Source of the DNA: Vulcanimicrobiota bacterium
Lineage (GTDB): Bacteria > Vulcanimicrobiota > Xenobia > Xenobiales > JADMJV01
Direction of reading: 5' to 3'
DNA: 64,000 nucleotides
Assembly (NCBI GenBank): GCA_017307785.1
Contig: JAFKGI010000030.1
Coordinates: 1-64,000, forward strand
The notes under the pieces were generated by a model. It made no database searches and was not told the DNA's origin. It saw only the letters and a list, made by a program, of their open reading frames with translations. Shown in pieces: positions 54,609-63,567 of this stretch (its first letter is position 1; every line of letters starts with the position of its first letter). Made by a program: the position numbers and the translations under genes.

Positions 54609-55712
54609 ATGGAAATCGACCCCGTTTCACTCACTCTCAAAGAAATGCTCCGTATGGATTCGCTGGCTTTGCACAATCTGGCCAAGAAAACGGCGGGTAG
54701 CCTCACTCGCTATCGGGCTCTTTGCGGTCGACTGCTGCTGGCCATTCAGCGCACCGGTGCTTATCTGGAACACGGTTGCTCGGGGGCGGTCCACTACGCC
54801 ATCCTGCAGTTGGGTATGCCGGTTCGAGAAGCACGCCAACTCAAGCGGGTGGCGCGTGAATTGGAGGCACTGCCGTTCTTGCGTCTGCGCGCCAATCTCG
54901 GAGAGATCGACTGGTCCAAGTTGCGCGAAGTGGTGCGGGTGGCCACGGTGGATACCGAGCAGCGCTGGGCCGAGCTTTGCAAGACCTGCACCTATGCGGA
55001 AATCGAGGCATTGGTCGCTTGTTGCCGACCGGGGGAACTGCCCAGCGAGGAACTCCTGCGCCGGCCGCCGCGCACGGAATTGCGCTGTTCTTTCGACCCT
55101 GAGCAGATGGCGGTCATCGAAAGAGGACTGCAGATTCTGTGCCAGCGCGAGGGCCGAGTCCTGAGCATCGGCCAGGCCATCGAACTGCTCTTTGCTCAAG
55201 TGATCGCCGACGGAGGGGTGGACGAGAAGCGGCTCAGAAAGCTCCGCCTGGAGGCTCTCAAGGACTTGCGCTGGACTGATGTCATCAACGCCGAGACGGA
55301 GACGCTGCCCGACACCAAGATCGAAATCGTCAATCCCAAGTCGCGCTTCCCGACCCCGGCCCAGCGCCGCCAGGTTCTCCGTCGCGACGGCTACTGCTGT
55401 GCCGTGCCCGGCTGTCCCAATACCATCTGGCTGGACGTCCACCATATTGTTTATTTCGCGTCCGGAGGACTGACCAAATCGGACAATCTCCTCACCCTGT
55501 GCACCAAATGCCACAGGAACGTTCACGAGAACGAACTCAAGATTAGCGGTGACGCACCGGACGCGCTGGTGTTCCGCAATCGGTTCGGCAAGGACCTCCG
55601 ATACCAGCGCACTCTGGACGTCGCCTTCTGGCTCGATATCTGGTGCGGTTGGCGGGGTGAGCGCCGCTATCAGAGGGCCCACGAGCGCGCACCAGAGCGA
55701 CTGGCCGCGTGA
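54609..55712 (+). CDS. DUF222-type HNH endonuclease
   Basis: 367 aa. N-terminal helical DUF222-like region (AVHYAILQLGMPVREARQLKRVARELEALPFLR, SWSKLREVV-like DWSKLREVVRVAT). C-terminal HNH: YCCAVPGCPNTIWLDVHHIVYFASGGLTKSDNLLTLCTKCHRNVHEN, with two CxxC zinc pairs and the catalytic H-H...N...H. Families with this layout are numerous and poorly understood. The stop overlaps the GTG of the next gene. Confidence 0.9.
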   Translation: MEIDPVSLTLKEMLRMDSLALHNLAKKTAGSLTRYRALCGRLLLAIQRTGAYLEHGCSGAVHYAILQLGMPVREARQLKRVARELEALPFLRLRANLGEIDWSKLREVVRVATVDTEQRWAELCKTCTYAEIEALVACCRPGELPSEELLRRPPRTELRCSFDPEQMAVIERGLQILCQREGRVLSIGQAIELLFAQVIADGGVDEKRLRKLRLEALKDLRWTDVINAETETLPDTKIEIVNPKSRFPTPAQRRQVLRRDGYCCAVPGCPNTIWLDVHHIVYFASGGLTKSDNLLTLCTKCHRNVHENELKISGDAPDALVFRNRFGKDLRYQRTLDVAFWLDIWCGWRGERRYQRAHERAPERLAA

Positions 55713-56233
55713 TCGTTCACTTCAACGGTATGCCCGGGACCGGCAAGAGGACGGTGGCGGTGCTGCTCAGTCAGCGGCTTCCGGGGCGTCTGGTGGACAA
55801 CCACAGCATCATCAACGAAGTCATCAGGACGCATCAGCACGGCAGCCCCGCCTATATTGAGGCGGTCAAAGCCGAGACCGGACGAATCTTACGTCTCTAC
55901 CCGGATGAGCCCCTGATTTTTACGAATGCTCTGGCGGCCGAGCGCGCCGAGGATCGCGCTCGCCTGGACCAGATCGCGGACTTCGCTCGGGAGAGCGGTC
56001 GCGTCTTCTGGCAGATTCTGTTCGGCTGTGACCTGGAAGAGAACCAGCGGCGCATCGTCTCTCCGCAGCGTGGCCCCCAGCAAAAGCTGACCGACCCGGT
56101 GGTCCTGGAAGGGCTGCATCGCGACTACACCATTTATCATCCGCCGGCCGCCCACCGCCTGGAGCTGGATGTCACCCGGCTCACCGCCGAGCAGGCCGCT
56201 GATCAGCTCGTCGAACTGTTAGCAATCCGTTAA
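55709..56233 (+). CDS. P-loop kinase-like protein coupled to the HNH gene
   Basis: 174 aa from GTG 55709 (GTGA overlap). FNGMPGTGKRTVAVLLSQRL is a Walker A loop, LVDNHSIINEVI follows as in small-molecule kinases of the CPT/adenylate type, and LEENQRRIVSPQRGPQQKLTDP may be the lid. Substrate unknown. The overlap implies co-translation with the HNH nuclease. Confidence 0.75.
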   Translation: MIVHFNGMPGTGKRTVAVLLSQRLPGRLVDNHSIINEVIRTHQHGSPAYIEAVKAETGRILRLYPDEPLIFTNALAAERAEDRARLDQIADFARESGRVFWQILFGCDLEENQRRIVSPQRGPQQKLTDPVVLEGLHRDYTIYHPPAAHRLELDVTRLTAEQAADQLVELLAIR

Positions 56234-56292
56234 CCTGGTGTTCACATCTGTGCTGCCCGAGTGACCTTTTCATCTGTTGCTCCACCTATATT
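56229..56292 (+). promoter_or_regulatory. Promoter with 11-nt direct repeat box (small protein 2)
   Basis: GTTAAC (56229) and GTTCAC (56240) are 11 nt apart; -10 TATATT starts at 56287, again 47 nt after the second hexamer. No good -35. The first hexamer overlaps the end of the P-loop gene. ATG follows at 56333. Confidence 0.6.
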
Positions 56293-56332
56293 GGGGACAA
56301 GACATACAAGGTAGATGAGAGGGCAAATCGAC

Positions 56333-56584
56333 ATGGCATTCGGAAACACCAACATCGCAATCGCAATCAATCAGGGCGGCGGCCAGACCGGCGGAGTCTC
56401 CAAGGGCTGCCGTCATCACCATCACAAAGAAGGTGTCGAAAAGCCCGACCGCAATCCCTTTCTCGATTTTCTGACCGCTCCGCTGCAGGCCCTGGGGAAA
56501 ATGGACGGCAACCAGAACGACAAAGAATACAGCAAATATGCCCACGCCCACGAAGCCGGCAACGCCCTCAAAGGCTTCGTCTAA
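56333..56584 (+). CDS. Small His/Gly-rich protein, copy 2
   Basis: 83 aa, MAFGNTNIAIAINQGGGQTGG, a Cys/His-rich stretch (GCRHHHHKEG), the core NPFLDFLTAPLQALGK and an Asn/Asp/Lys-rich end (NQNDKEYSKYAHAHEAGNAL). Relative to copy 1 the core codons differ at nine synonymous sites and no replacement site, so the peptide is under selection. Own promoter box and strong terminator. Function unknown. Confidence 0.75.
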   Translation: MAFGNTNIAIAINQGGGQTGGVSKGCRHHHHKEGVEKPDRNPFLDFLTAPLQALGKMDGNQNDKEYSKYAHAHEAGNALKGFV

Positions 56585-56585
56585 A

Positions 56586-56602
56586 ACGCCCCGCACGGGT
56601 CG
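56586..56602. repeat. Copy of the CGACCCG-YR-CGGGTCG palindrome
   Basis: GCCCCGCACGGGTCG lies directly after the stop of small protein 2 and before its terminator. Confidence 0.5.
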
Positions 56603-56606
56603 TGCC

Positions 56607-56645
56607 AAAGGACTTGTAGAACGTAACTCTACAAGTCCTTTTTGC
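56607..56645 (+). terminator. Rho-independent terminator of small protein 2
   Basis: AAAGGACTTGTAGA pairs with TCTACAAGTCCTTT (14-bp perfect stem, 7-nt loop), followed by a T-run. Confidence 0.9.
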
Positions 56646-56673
56646 ATTTTTATCGAGTCGGAGGTTTTCGTCT

Positions 56674-57027
56674 ATGGCCGTCAAGCGCATCGTCAGCAAT
56701 ATTAAGGCTGCGGACCCGCAGTCCGCTCGCCAATTCTATGGCGAAATCTTCGACCTGGAAATCGTCATGGATCAGGGCTGGATCGTCACCTTCGCTTCTG
56801 ACGGCATCACGTCGCCTCAGCTGAGCGTGGCCAGTCAAGGTGGCTCGGGCACACCCGTGCCTGACCTATCGATCGAGGTCGATAACTGGGACGAGGTGCT
56901 GTCCCGGATCGAGGCCCGAGCCATCCCTCTGGAGTATGGCCCCGCAGAGGAACCGTGGGGAGTGCGCCGTTTCTTCGTGCGCGATCCCTTTGGCCGGCTG
57001 GTGAACGTCTTGACCCACTCGGGGTAG
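56674..57027 (+). CDS. VOC (glyoxalase/bleomycin-resistance) fold protein
   Basis: 117 aa. RIVSNIKAADPQSARQFYGEIFDLEIV and VRRFFVRDPFGRLVNVLTH are the N- and C-terminal VOC signatures. Metal dependent; substrate unknown. Confidence 0.85.
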   Translation: MAVKRIVSNIKAADPQSARQFYGEIFDLEIVMDQGWIVTFASDGITSPQLSVASQGGSGTPVPDLSIEVDNWDEVLSRIEARAIPLEYGPAEEPWGVRRFFVRDPFGRLVNVLTHSG

Positions 57028-57034
57028 GTGAGGT

Positions 57035-57538
57035 CTAGCGAAATTGGTCGCGGATCAGGCGGTATCCATCGACCAGGACGCCCGGCGCCGCGACCAGGGC
57101 CGCGCCTCCACCGGCACAGATGGCCGCCGTGGACAGTTCAGGTAGGACTCCGGCGTGCGCGCCCAGCGGTAGAGCCACTCCCATTGCGGCCCCGGCCAGC
57201 GCGGTCAGGCCGTGGGTTTTGACGAAATTGCCCACATCGGGAGTCTTGATCTCCCAGTCTTTGAGGGCCGAACCCAATTCTTTGGAGATAGCCACAGCAG
57301 CCAGGACTCCGACCGCGCCCGCTGCCACCGTCAGTCCCAATTGCATCTGCGGGCCCAGAGCGGAGGTGGCCGCGAAGGTTGCGGCGGCGGTGGCGATGGG
57401 CACGGCCATGACGGCCACTTCACCGGGGTAGGGACCGGTGTGGCGGCGGTAAGAATCGCCGGGCGGAACGGCGGCCACTTCCGGCCTGGCCAGTCGGCTC
57501 GGCAATTTGGCGGAATTGGAATAGTTCTGAATTTTCAT
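57035..57538 (-). CDS. Glycine/alanine-rich membrane-like protein
   Basis: 167 aa starting MKIQNYSNSAKLPSRLARP. Two or three long Ala/Gly/Val helices (VPIATAAATFAATSALG, LTVAAGAVGVLAAVAI, LAGAAMGVALPLGAHAG). A leader of the M-K-I type precedes them. A TACACT -10-like hexamer lies upstream at 57588. No family recognised. Confidence 0.65.
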   Translation of the reverse strand: MKIQNYSNSAKLPSRLARPEVAAVPPGDSYRRHTGPYPGEVAVMAVPIATAAATFAATSALGPQMQLGLTVAAGAVGVLAAVAISKELGSALKDWEIKTPDVGNFVKTHGLTALAGAAMGVALPLGAHAGVLPELSTAAICAGGGAALVAAPGVLVDGYRLIRDQFR

Positions 57539-57678
57539 AGCCTGGTCACCCCTCGAATCCTGTGTTCTTTATCTGTGAACTCAGTGTAGAGCGACGGCAC
57601 CTGTGTGACGTATTCCGGATGTAACCAACCTATTTCAATTGTTTCGGAAAATTTAAATGAATGCTGCCAGAGTATGAA

Positions 57679-58593
57679 CTAGGGATTGTCTGGCGGTTTG
57701 GGCTTGGACGCGTCCGCCTGCTCTTGCTTGTGGTTCAGGTAAACCTCGTAGGCCGAGGTGGACGCATCGATCGCGAAGCCGACGCCAATGGAAATCGGGT
57801 CGAATTTGCCCATCGTGAAGGCGGTCACGCCCTGACGCAGTCCGGCCATGGGCAGGGTGCCCAGGATGCGTCCGGTCAGGCTCTTTTCTTTGCCTTCTCC
57901 CTCACCGGCGGGTTCGGGCTTGGACATTTTCTTGCCCATGTCTTCGGCGGCGTTGCGCATGGTCATGGCGATTCGTGGGCCGGCCACCGAGGCGAAGACC
58001 GATAGTCCCGCGCAGGCCGCGGCAGACACCAGGGGAGTCAAATGGTTCATTCCGGCCATCGACAGGGCCACGCCGGTGGCGGCGCCCATTCCCGCGGCCA
58101 CCAGGGCACGTTTGCCTTCATGCTGGACCTCGGCGGCCAGGACCGAGGCCAGTCCCAGCGTTGCCTTGGCACCGCCTTCGGCCAGTGGGGAGCCGAAGGT
58201 GAGTCCGTAACCGCCGGCGTCCCGGAAGCGAGAAACTTGATTGGTGCGCAGCGTGCAGAAGGCACCGCCGATTCCGCCGAGCGTGGCCTGCACGGCGACG
58301 CCGGGAAGGCCCATCACGGTTCCGGCCGCGGCAGCCAGCGCGGCACCGGTGGCTGCACCGGCTGCGGCGCCGGCCCACTTGCTGCCAAACTTTTCCTGGG
58401 TTTTCAGACCGACGATGGTGGCTGCCGTTTGTGTCACGGCTCCTACCGGACCCATCATGTAGAAACCGGCGATCGATGCCGAAGAAGCTGCTTGGAGCAG
58501 CTGCGGTTTCTCGTAGTTGGAATGGGTGCTGGGGCGAGGTTTGCTGTAGTCCAGTGCCTTCTTAACGGTCGCTCTGAATGTCTGTATTTTCAT
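57679..58593 (-). CDS. Glycine/alanine-rich protein with MKIQ leader
   Basis: 304 aa from ATG 58593 (MKIQTFRATVKKALDYSKP), AGGATG six bases before. Many Ala/Gly helices (WAGAAAGAATGAALAAAAG, LVAAGMGAATGVALSMAGMN). The start resembles those of the genes at 57538 and 5854. Extended hydrophobic content suggests insertion into membranes. Between 57539 and 57678 I see no gene. Confidence 0.65.
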   Translation of the reverse strand: MKIQTFRATVKKALDYSKPRPSTHSNYEKPQLLQAASSASIAGFYMMGPVGAVTQTAATIVGLKTQEKFGSKWAGAAAGAATGAALAAAAGTVMGLPGVAVQATLGGIGGAFCTLRTNQVSRFRDAGGYGLTFGSPLAEGGAKATLGLASVLAAEVQHEGKRALVAAGMGAATGVALSMAGMNHLTPLVSAAACAGLSVFASVAGPRIAMTMRNAAEDMGKKMSKPEPAGEGEGKEKSLTGRILGTLPMAGLRQGVTAFTMGKFDPISIGVGFAIDASTSAYEVYLNHKQEQADASKPKPPDNP

Positions 58594-58635
58594 GTCAAGC
58601 ATCCTAAAGAACGCGACGGAAATTTGCCTGAAATG

Positions 58636-59799
58636 CTAATCCTGAGTGTAACTATGGGTTACGGCCGGTGCCTGAGTGCCTTCGGGAGCGGGAACGTGGA
58701 ACTCCCAGACGATGCCGGGCGAGCGGGGGAGTTGCGTCTTTCCCTCCATTGGCTGATGGATCAGTTGGATGGTGCGGGGGAATTGGCCGGCCCGCAGCCG
58801 CAAAAAGTATCCGTCCAGCGACTTCACTCCAAAATGGGCGGCCACTCGTCGCCACACGGCCTCCCAGTCTGCGTCCTCCTGGCAGTCCAGTTTTAGCGTC
58901 CCAGGCCGGTAGGGGTCGGCATCCACTGGGAGCCGGGGATCTAAGTAGGTGGCGAGGCTGGTCAGCGATCCGCCGTGCGCGTCAAAACTGCCGTAGTCTC
59001 CGTCATAGAGCTCCCACTGCACGTCCTCTCCGAGATCGCCCGCCAATACGGAGCGCAATAGTGAATTGTCGGCTCCATTCTGGATCCCCAGCACGGTGTC
59101 ACGCTCGCGCCAGAGCCGAAATCCCCCCTCGAACAGATCGAGGTAACCGTTGGCCCGGTCGTAGCCCGGCAGGCGATATTCGCCTTCTTTCTCTTGAGCC
59201 TCGTAGGCGTCAGCTAACCGGCCCTGGCAGGCACCGGGTAGAAAGATCTCGTGCTCCTGGTCGTCTTCCTGGCGGAACGAGTCGTAGCAAAAGAACTCGA
59301 CTTTCTCGAACCAGCTTCTCAGGGCTTCCAGATCGAGAGGTACGCGCACGGTCAGCTTCACCGGCCCACAGGTGGGCCGCCAGCCCCAGGCCCAGTTGCG
59401 CAGGCAGCGATCCGGCATGGGAAGCTCCCGGATGGACCCGGATCCAAAGGTTTCGGGCACGAAGCACCGACTGATGCGGGGGGAAGCAGGCTCCACCGGC
59501 TCGCCTCCTACGCGGAGCAGCACCGGTCCGTCGGCCAGCAAGACCTCGTCGCCCAGAGCGACGAAGCGGCCCTCTACGGGCAGCAGCACCCAGGTGGACC
59601 AGGCCGGTCCCGGATCGTCTTCCCATTCTTCTACGATCAAGTCCCAGTTTCGGTCATAGCGGAAGAGCGCGGCCCGAGTTTGCTGCAAAAGCTCGTCCGG
59701 TAAATCGGAGCGCAGTTCCCAGGCGGGCACGACCTGATAGGGCAGCCCCTCTGGATTGCTCCACTGCTCCCAGGCCAGAATTTCGTAGGCCGCTCTCAC
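58636..59799 (-). CDS. Hypothetical acidic soluble protein
   Basis: 387 aa from GTG 59799. Rich in Trp, Asp and Glu, beta-rich, with repeated W-x-W and YDGDYGSFD blocks; no signal, no membrane helix, no family recognised. The C-terminus ends VTHSYTQD. Confidence 0.65.
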   Translation of the reverse strand: MRAAYEILAWEQWSNPEGLPYQVVPAWELRSDLPDELLQQTRAALFRYDRNWDLIVEEWEDDPGPAWSTWVLLPVEGRFVALGDEVLLADGPVLLRVGGEPVEPASPRISRCFVPETFGSGSIRELPMPDRCLRNWAWGWRPTCGPVKLTVRVPLDLEALRSWFEKVEFFCYDSFRQEDDQEHEIFLPGACQGRLADAYEAQEKEGEYRLPGYDRANGYLDLFEGGFRLWRERDTVLGIQNGADNSLLRSVLAGDLGEDVQWELYDGDYGSFDAHGGSLTSLATYLDPRLPVDADPYRPGTLKLDCQEDADWEAVWRRVAAHFGVKSLDGYFLRLRAGQFPRTIQLIHQPMEGKTQLPRSPGIVWEFHVPAPEGTQAPAVTHSYTQD

Positions 59800-59848
59800 G
59801 ATTGCATGATTTCAATCTTTTTTCATGACCGCCTTGTAAGGTGGGCCT

Positions 59849-60925
59849 ATGAAAATCATGTCCAACCCCACACCCAAAGCACCCACCGGACTTCCGCCGG
59901 CCGGAGGCCCCCAGCAGGAGCCGCCCAAGCCGCCTTCCATCAAGGAAGAGTTCGAGACCCAGGCCGACGTTTACAATGGCTCGCGCGCCATCGGCAACAA
60001 GGTCTCCGGCGTGCTCACCGGTGTGGCCGGACATCTCATCGGCAACGTGGGACAGCTGCCCGCGATGGTCGGCTCCACCTACAAGAATCTCTGGAAGGCC
60101 GAGACGATTGGTCCCTACGCCAAGTTCGTGGGTAGCATCGTCGCTCTGGCCGGTATCCCGATGGTGGCCGCCGGCGCTCTGGTGGCAACCCCCTTTATGG
60201 GCGCCGCCGAAGCCTTCAAGCGTAACGGTCGCTCGTATGACGACCTGCTCACCAAGGACACCACCGGTTCCATCGCCGAGCGTTTGCAGGGCGGCAAGGA
60301 AGAGCCGGCTACGCTGGTCGGCAAGGCCATCGCCAATATGGACAAGTTTGGTAACAAGAAGCTGGCTCCCGGCGAGACCGCCTGGGACATCCCGCTCGAC
60401 AAGATTTTCAAGGGCGCCCTCTACGGAATGGAATTCCTGATGGTTAAGGTGCCGGTTACCGCCTACAAGATTGGCAAGCAAGTCGCCATCGCCACCAAAG
60501 ATGTGGCTGTCGAAGGCGCCAAGATGGCCAAGCAGGGCGCTATCAACACCTACAAGTTCACAAAAGAGTATGCACCGAAACTGGCCGCCGCCACCTTCTC
60601 CGGTGTGACCGGCGCTCTCATCGCCGGCCCGGCCGGACTGGTGATTGGAACCGGTGTCGGCGCGATGCTCGCCTTCAAGGATATCAAGGCCGCCGTCACC
60701 GACAAGGACCGTCCCCTCGGTTCTCGCCTGGGCGGTATCGCCAAGACCCTGGCTTACATCCCGGTAGGACCGGTGATGGCCGGTCTGGCACTGCGCGACA
60801 ATTTCTCGAGAGGCTTCTCGGAAGGCTGGAACGGCCACCCGATCGAGTCCATCAAGACCACCGGTAAAGCGGTTATGGAAAAGGCCCGTGAAGCACTGCA
60901 CGGCCACAAGGGAGAAGACAAGTAG
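59849..60925 (+). CDS. Glycine/alanine-rich paralogue A
   Basis: 358 aa, MKIMSNPTPKAPTGLPPAGG leader, then alternating amphipathic and Ala/Gly-rich hydrophobic helices. Signature blocks KAETIGPYAKFVGS and KKLAPGETAWDIPL are shared with the next gene. AAGGTGG before the ATG. No Sec signal. Could be a pore or a membrane-sculpting protein; no known family. Confidence 0.7.
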   Translation: MKIMSNPTPKAPTGLPPAGGPQQEPPKPPSIKEEFETQADVYNGSRAIGNKVSGVLTGVAGHLIGNVGQLPAMVGSTYKNLWKAETIGPYAKFVGSIVALAGIPMVAAGALVATPFMGAAEAFKRNGRSYDDLLTKDTTGSIAERLQGGKEEPATLVGKAIANMDKFGNKKLAPGETAWDIPLDKIFKGALYGMEFLMVKVPVTAYKIGKQVAIATKDVAVEGAKMAKQGAINTYKFTKEYAPKLAAATFSGVTGALIAGPAGLVIGTGVGAMLAFKDIKAAVTDKDRPLGSRLGGIAKTLAYIPVGPVMAGLALRDNFSRGFSEGWNGHPIESIKTTGKAVMEKAREALHGHKGEDK

Positions 60926-60927
60926 TC

Positions 60928-62472
60928 ATGAATATCACCTCGCTGCCGAACCGCACCCCCCAGCTCAACACTCTCAAGAAAACTCCCGACAACAATCAGC
61001 CCGACGGACCCAAGCCGCCGCAGAACGACACCACCTCGGTCACCCAGAAAATCGTGGACGCCACGGTCGACAAGACGCTGGCGGGCACGGACCGGGTTTC
61101 GGGAATGCTGGCCGGTATGGCCACCTCCACCGTCGGTTACCTGGGCAAGCTGCCGAGTGTGGCCGCTCACGGCGCCAAGAGCACGCTGAACCTGATTCAG
61201 GCCGAGACCATCGGACCGAACATCAAAGTCGTTGCCGGTCTGCTCAGCCCGGTCATTCTAGGTGCCGCCACCGTGGCCGCCGGAGTTGGCCTGGTTGGTA
61301 GCGTTCTTTCCGGTGCCGCCCGTGGTTTCTCCGCTCACGAAGCCGACAAGCCCCGCGACTTCACCATCGGCAAGGCCGTCGATACTTCCTGGACCAAAGT
61401 TCGCAAGACCATGGACAACCTGTCCACCGATATGGTCGAGGGCAGCGCCGAGATCAAGGCCAAGAAACTGGCCGAAGGCGAAGATCCCTGGGACATCCCG
61501 CTGCCTCCCTTCGGCCGCACCGCCAAGACCATGGCCGCCACCGTGGCCGGTGTCCTCATCGGCGGCGTGGGCGGTGTCGCTACCGCCATCGCCACCATGG
61601 GCAAAGAAGCCTGGAACGGCGTGAAGCAGCTGTCTCTGGGCGGCCTGGGCGCCGCTGTTGCATCGCCCGTGACCGGCATTCTGCACGGCGCCAGCAAAGT
61701 TTTTACCACTCCCGTGGCCGCGGCCGCCGTGGCCTGGAAAGAGAAGTCCTTCGGCGGCGCCATCAAGGCTGCCACCCAGGAGTGCTTCGATACTCAGGCC
61801 GGTAAGGCTTCGAGCGCTGCTGGTGCTTTCGTCGGCGGAGCGCTGACGGCCATTCCTTCAGCCGCCGGTGCCATCGTCACCACCGCTCTGAGCGACCTGG
61901 GCAACGGTCTCAAGACCGCCGCCACCGACAAAGACTTGAGCCTGGGTGGAAAAGGCCTGGCTGCTCTCGGTAGCCTGGTGACCGCTCCGGTTGCCGGCGC
62001 CGTTCACGGTGTGGCCACCGCCATCGCGACTCCTTTCAGCAGTGCCAACGCCGCCTGGCAAAAGAAGTCTCTGAGCGAGGGAATGGGACACGGTGTGCCC
62101 ACCGGTCGGACCTCCACTCGTCCTCTGGCTGACGTGGTCGGCTCCTTCGCCGGCGGTCTGGCCGTGGGCACGGTCTCGGCTGTCACCACCACCGGCGCGG
62201 CCCTGGTTTCGGAAGTCGGCGGCGGACTGATCGACGCGGCCACCAACAAGAACCTCAACGTTCGCGGCAAGCTGCTCGACGCTGTCGGCGGCGTTCCCGG
62301 CGACATCATCACCGCCGTCGGTGAAGGCCTCGGCACTCTGGCCGTGACCCCCTTCAAGGCCGCCGGTGGCGCCATCGAGGGTGAATCCGCCGGTGCCGGC
62401 ATCAAGGCCGGAGCTCAGTATGGCTCCAACGCCGTGGTGGCCGCCGCCAGCCACAAGAATATGGTCGGCTAG
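60928..62472 (+). CDS. Glycine/alanine-rich paralogue B
   Basis: 514 aa; the ATG lies two bases after the previous stop. MNITSLPNRTPQLNTLKKTP leader. QAETIGPNIKVVAG and KKLAEGEDPWDIPL match paralogue A; the remaining 280 residues hold more Gly/Ala repeats (GGLGAAVASPVTGILHGA, LGSLVTAPVAGAVHGVA), so the gene arose by internal duplication. Function unknown. Confidence 0.7.
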   Translation: MNITSLPNRTPQLNTLKKTPDNNQPDGPKPPQNDTTSVTQKIVDATVDKTLAGTDRVSGMLAGMATSTVGYLGKLPSVAAHGAKSTLNLIQAETIGPNIKVVAGLLSPVILGAATVAAGVGLVGSVLSGAARGFSAHEADKPRDFTIGKAVDTSWTKVRKTMDNLSTDMVEGSAEIKAKKLAEGEDPWDIPLPPFGRTAKTMAATVAGVLIGGVGGVATAIATMGKEAWNGVKQLSLGGLGAAVASPVTGILHGASKVFTTPVAAAAVAWKEKSFGGAIKAATQECFDTQAGKASSAAGAFVGGALTAIPSAAGAIVTTALSDLGNGLKTAATDKDLSLGGKGLAALGSLVTAPVAGAVHGVATAIATPFSSANAAWQKKSLSEGMGHGVPTGRTSTRPLADVVGSFAGGLAVGTVSAVTTTGAALVSEVGGGLIDAATNKNLNVRGKLLDAVGGVPGDIITAVGEGLGTLAVTPFKAAGGAIEGESAGAGIKAGAQYGSNAVVAAASHKNMVG

Positions 62473-63524
62473 CGGGTCTGGAGCGTCGTCCGGCGCTGCA
62501 GGCTCAAGAGACCGAGCAACACGAAAGTCACTCCGAGAAACGACCCGCGCGGGTCGAGTTCCGGGACGCTGGCCAGGTTAAAACCGATGGCGTCTAGAGC
62601 CTGCAGGTCGCTGGTGCGAAGGACGCCCAGCTCTCCTGCCGCCAGGGTCGGGTCCATGAGGCCGAGGTTCAGGTTGTCTTTCCAGTGGCTGGCTTGCTGT
62701 CCATCGCCGCGGGTTCGACCGGTGGAAAAGAGGCCCAGGTTGGTGGCCCCTCCGTCCACGCTGAAGTAAGGTGTGCCTCCGACCCCCAGGTCGAGCACGC
62801 CCGGCCCGGCAGCCACACTGTCGGCGGAGTAGCGAAAGAGATCCAGCGGGCGCCACACTGCGAAGGGATTCAAGTCCGTATTGGGATTGCCATCCAGGAT
62901 GTCCACCCCGCTCACGAAGCCGAGGGAGTGCAGAATTTCATGGGTCGCCACTCCTACGAAGTCGAAGGTTCCCGGGGTGATGCCGTCGCTCGGGTCAAAA
63001 TCCCAGGCGAAAAGGCTGCTAAAGGTAATGGAAGCGTCGGGATTGGTGGAAGTCGCCGAAAACAGCCCCAGGGCCCGAGCCGTAGCTTGAGGTAAAGCCA
63101 GGAAGCGATTGTTGTTGCTGCCGTCGTTGTCCAGGGTGCGGGTTGAACTGCCCGAGCTCTGGGTGAGGAACTGGAGGCTGGGCGCGGCCGGCAGATTGGC
63201 CACTGCCTGAAAATCCAGATCCGAGGTGGCGTCGGCGATGAGTGCGTTGCGGACGGTGGTGTAGGAGAAGGCCGAGCCCAGAACGGTCACATCGGCTCCA
63301 CCGAGAATCCCCGGCCCCAGGGCCTGAAAGTCTACGTTCAAGTAGATGTTGATCGGATCGGTGAAGAGAGCGCCGACCCGGGCGGCCGCGGCTGCGAAGG
63401 CGTCGCCGGCCAGGGTGCCGGGGGCTGTGGAGGCGGTGGTGTTGAGGGTGATGGGAATGGCCCAGCCGCTACTGGCGGCAACGAATACCAGAGCGGCGGT
63501 ACATAGCAATCTGCGAATCGGCAT
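62469..63524 (-). CDS. Secreted zinc metalloprotease with PEP-CTERM-like tail
   Basis: 351 aa. Sec signal (LLCTAALVFVAASSGWA). THEILHSLGF is the HExxHxxG zinc site; the sequence order (SDLDFQAVANLPAAPSLQFLTQS, LDNDGSNNNRFLALPQATARALGL) matches a known group of PEP-CTERM metalloproteases. The end reads VPELDPRGS, a hydrophobic helix and QRRTT, a variant of the VPEP sorting signal. Overlaps paralogue B's stop by four bases. Confidence 0.85.
   Translation of the reverse strand: MPIRRLLCTAALVFVAASSGWAIPITLNTTASTAPGTLAGDAFAAAAARVGALFTDPINIYLNVDFQALGPGILGGADVTVLGSAFSYTTVRNALIADATSDLDFQAVANLPAAPSLQFLTQSSGSSTRTLDNDGSNNNRFLALPQATARALGLFSATSTNPDASITFSSLFAWDFDPSDGITPGTFDFVGVATHEILHSLGFVSGVDILDGNPNTDLNPFAVWRPLDLFRYSADSVAAGPGVLDLGVGGTPYFSVDGGATNLGLFSTGRTRGDGQQASHWKDNLNLGLMDPTLAAGELGVLRTSDLQALDAIGFNLASVPELDPRGSFLGVTFVLLGLLSLQRRTTLQTR
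62540..62556. repeat. Copy of the CGACCCG-YR-CGGGTCG palindrome
   Basis: CGACCCGCGCGGGTCG, perfect 7-bp inverted repeat, inside the 3' end of the protease gene, where it encodes DPRGS. Confidence 0.6.
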
Positions 63525-63567
63525 CGGCCACCGTTCGCAGATTTACCGGAACTACCTGTTGGGACCG

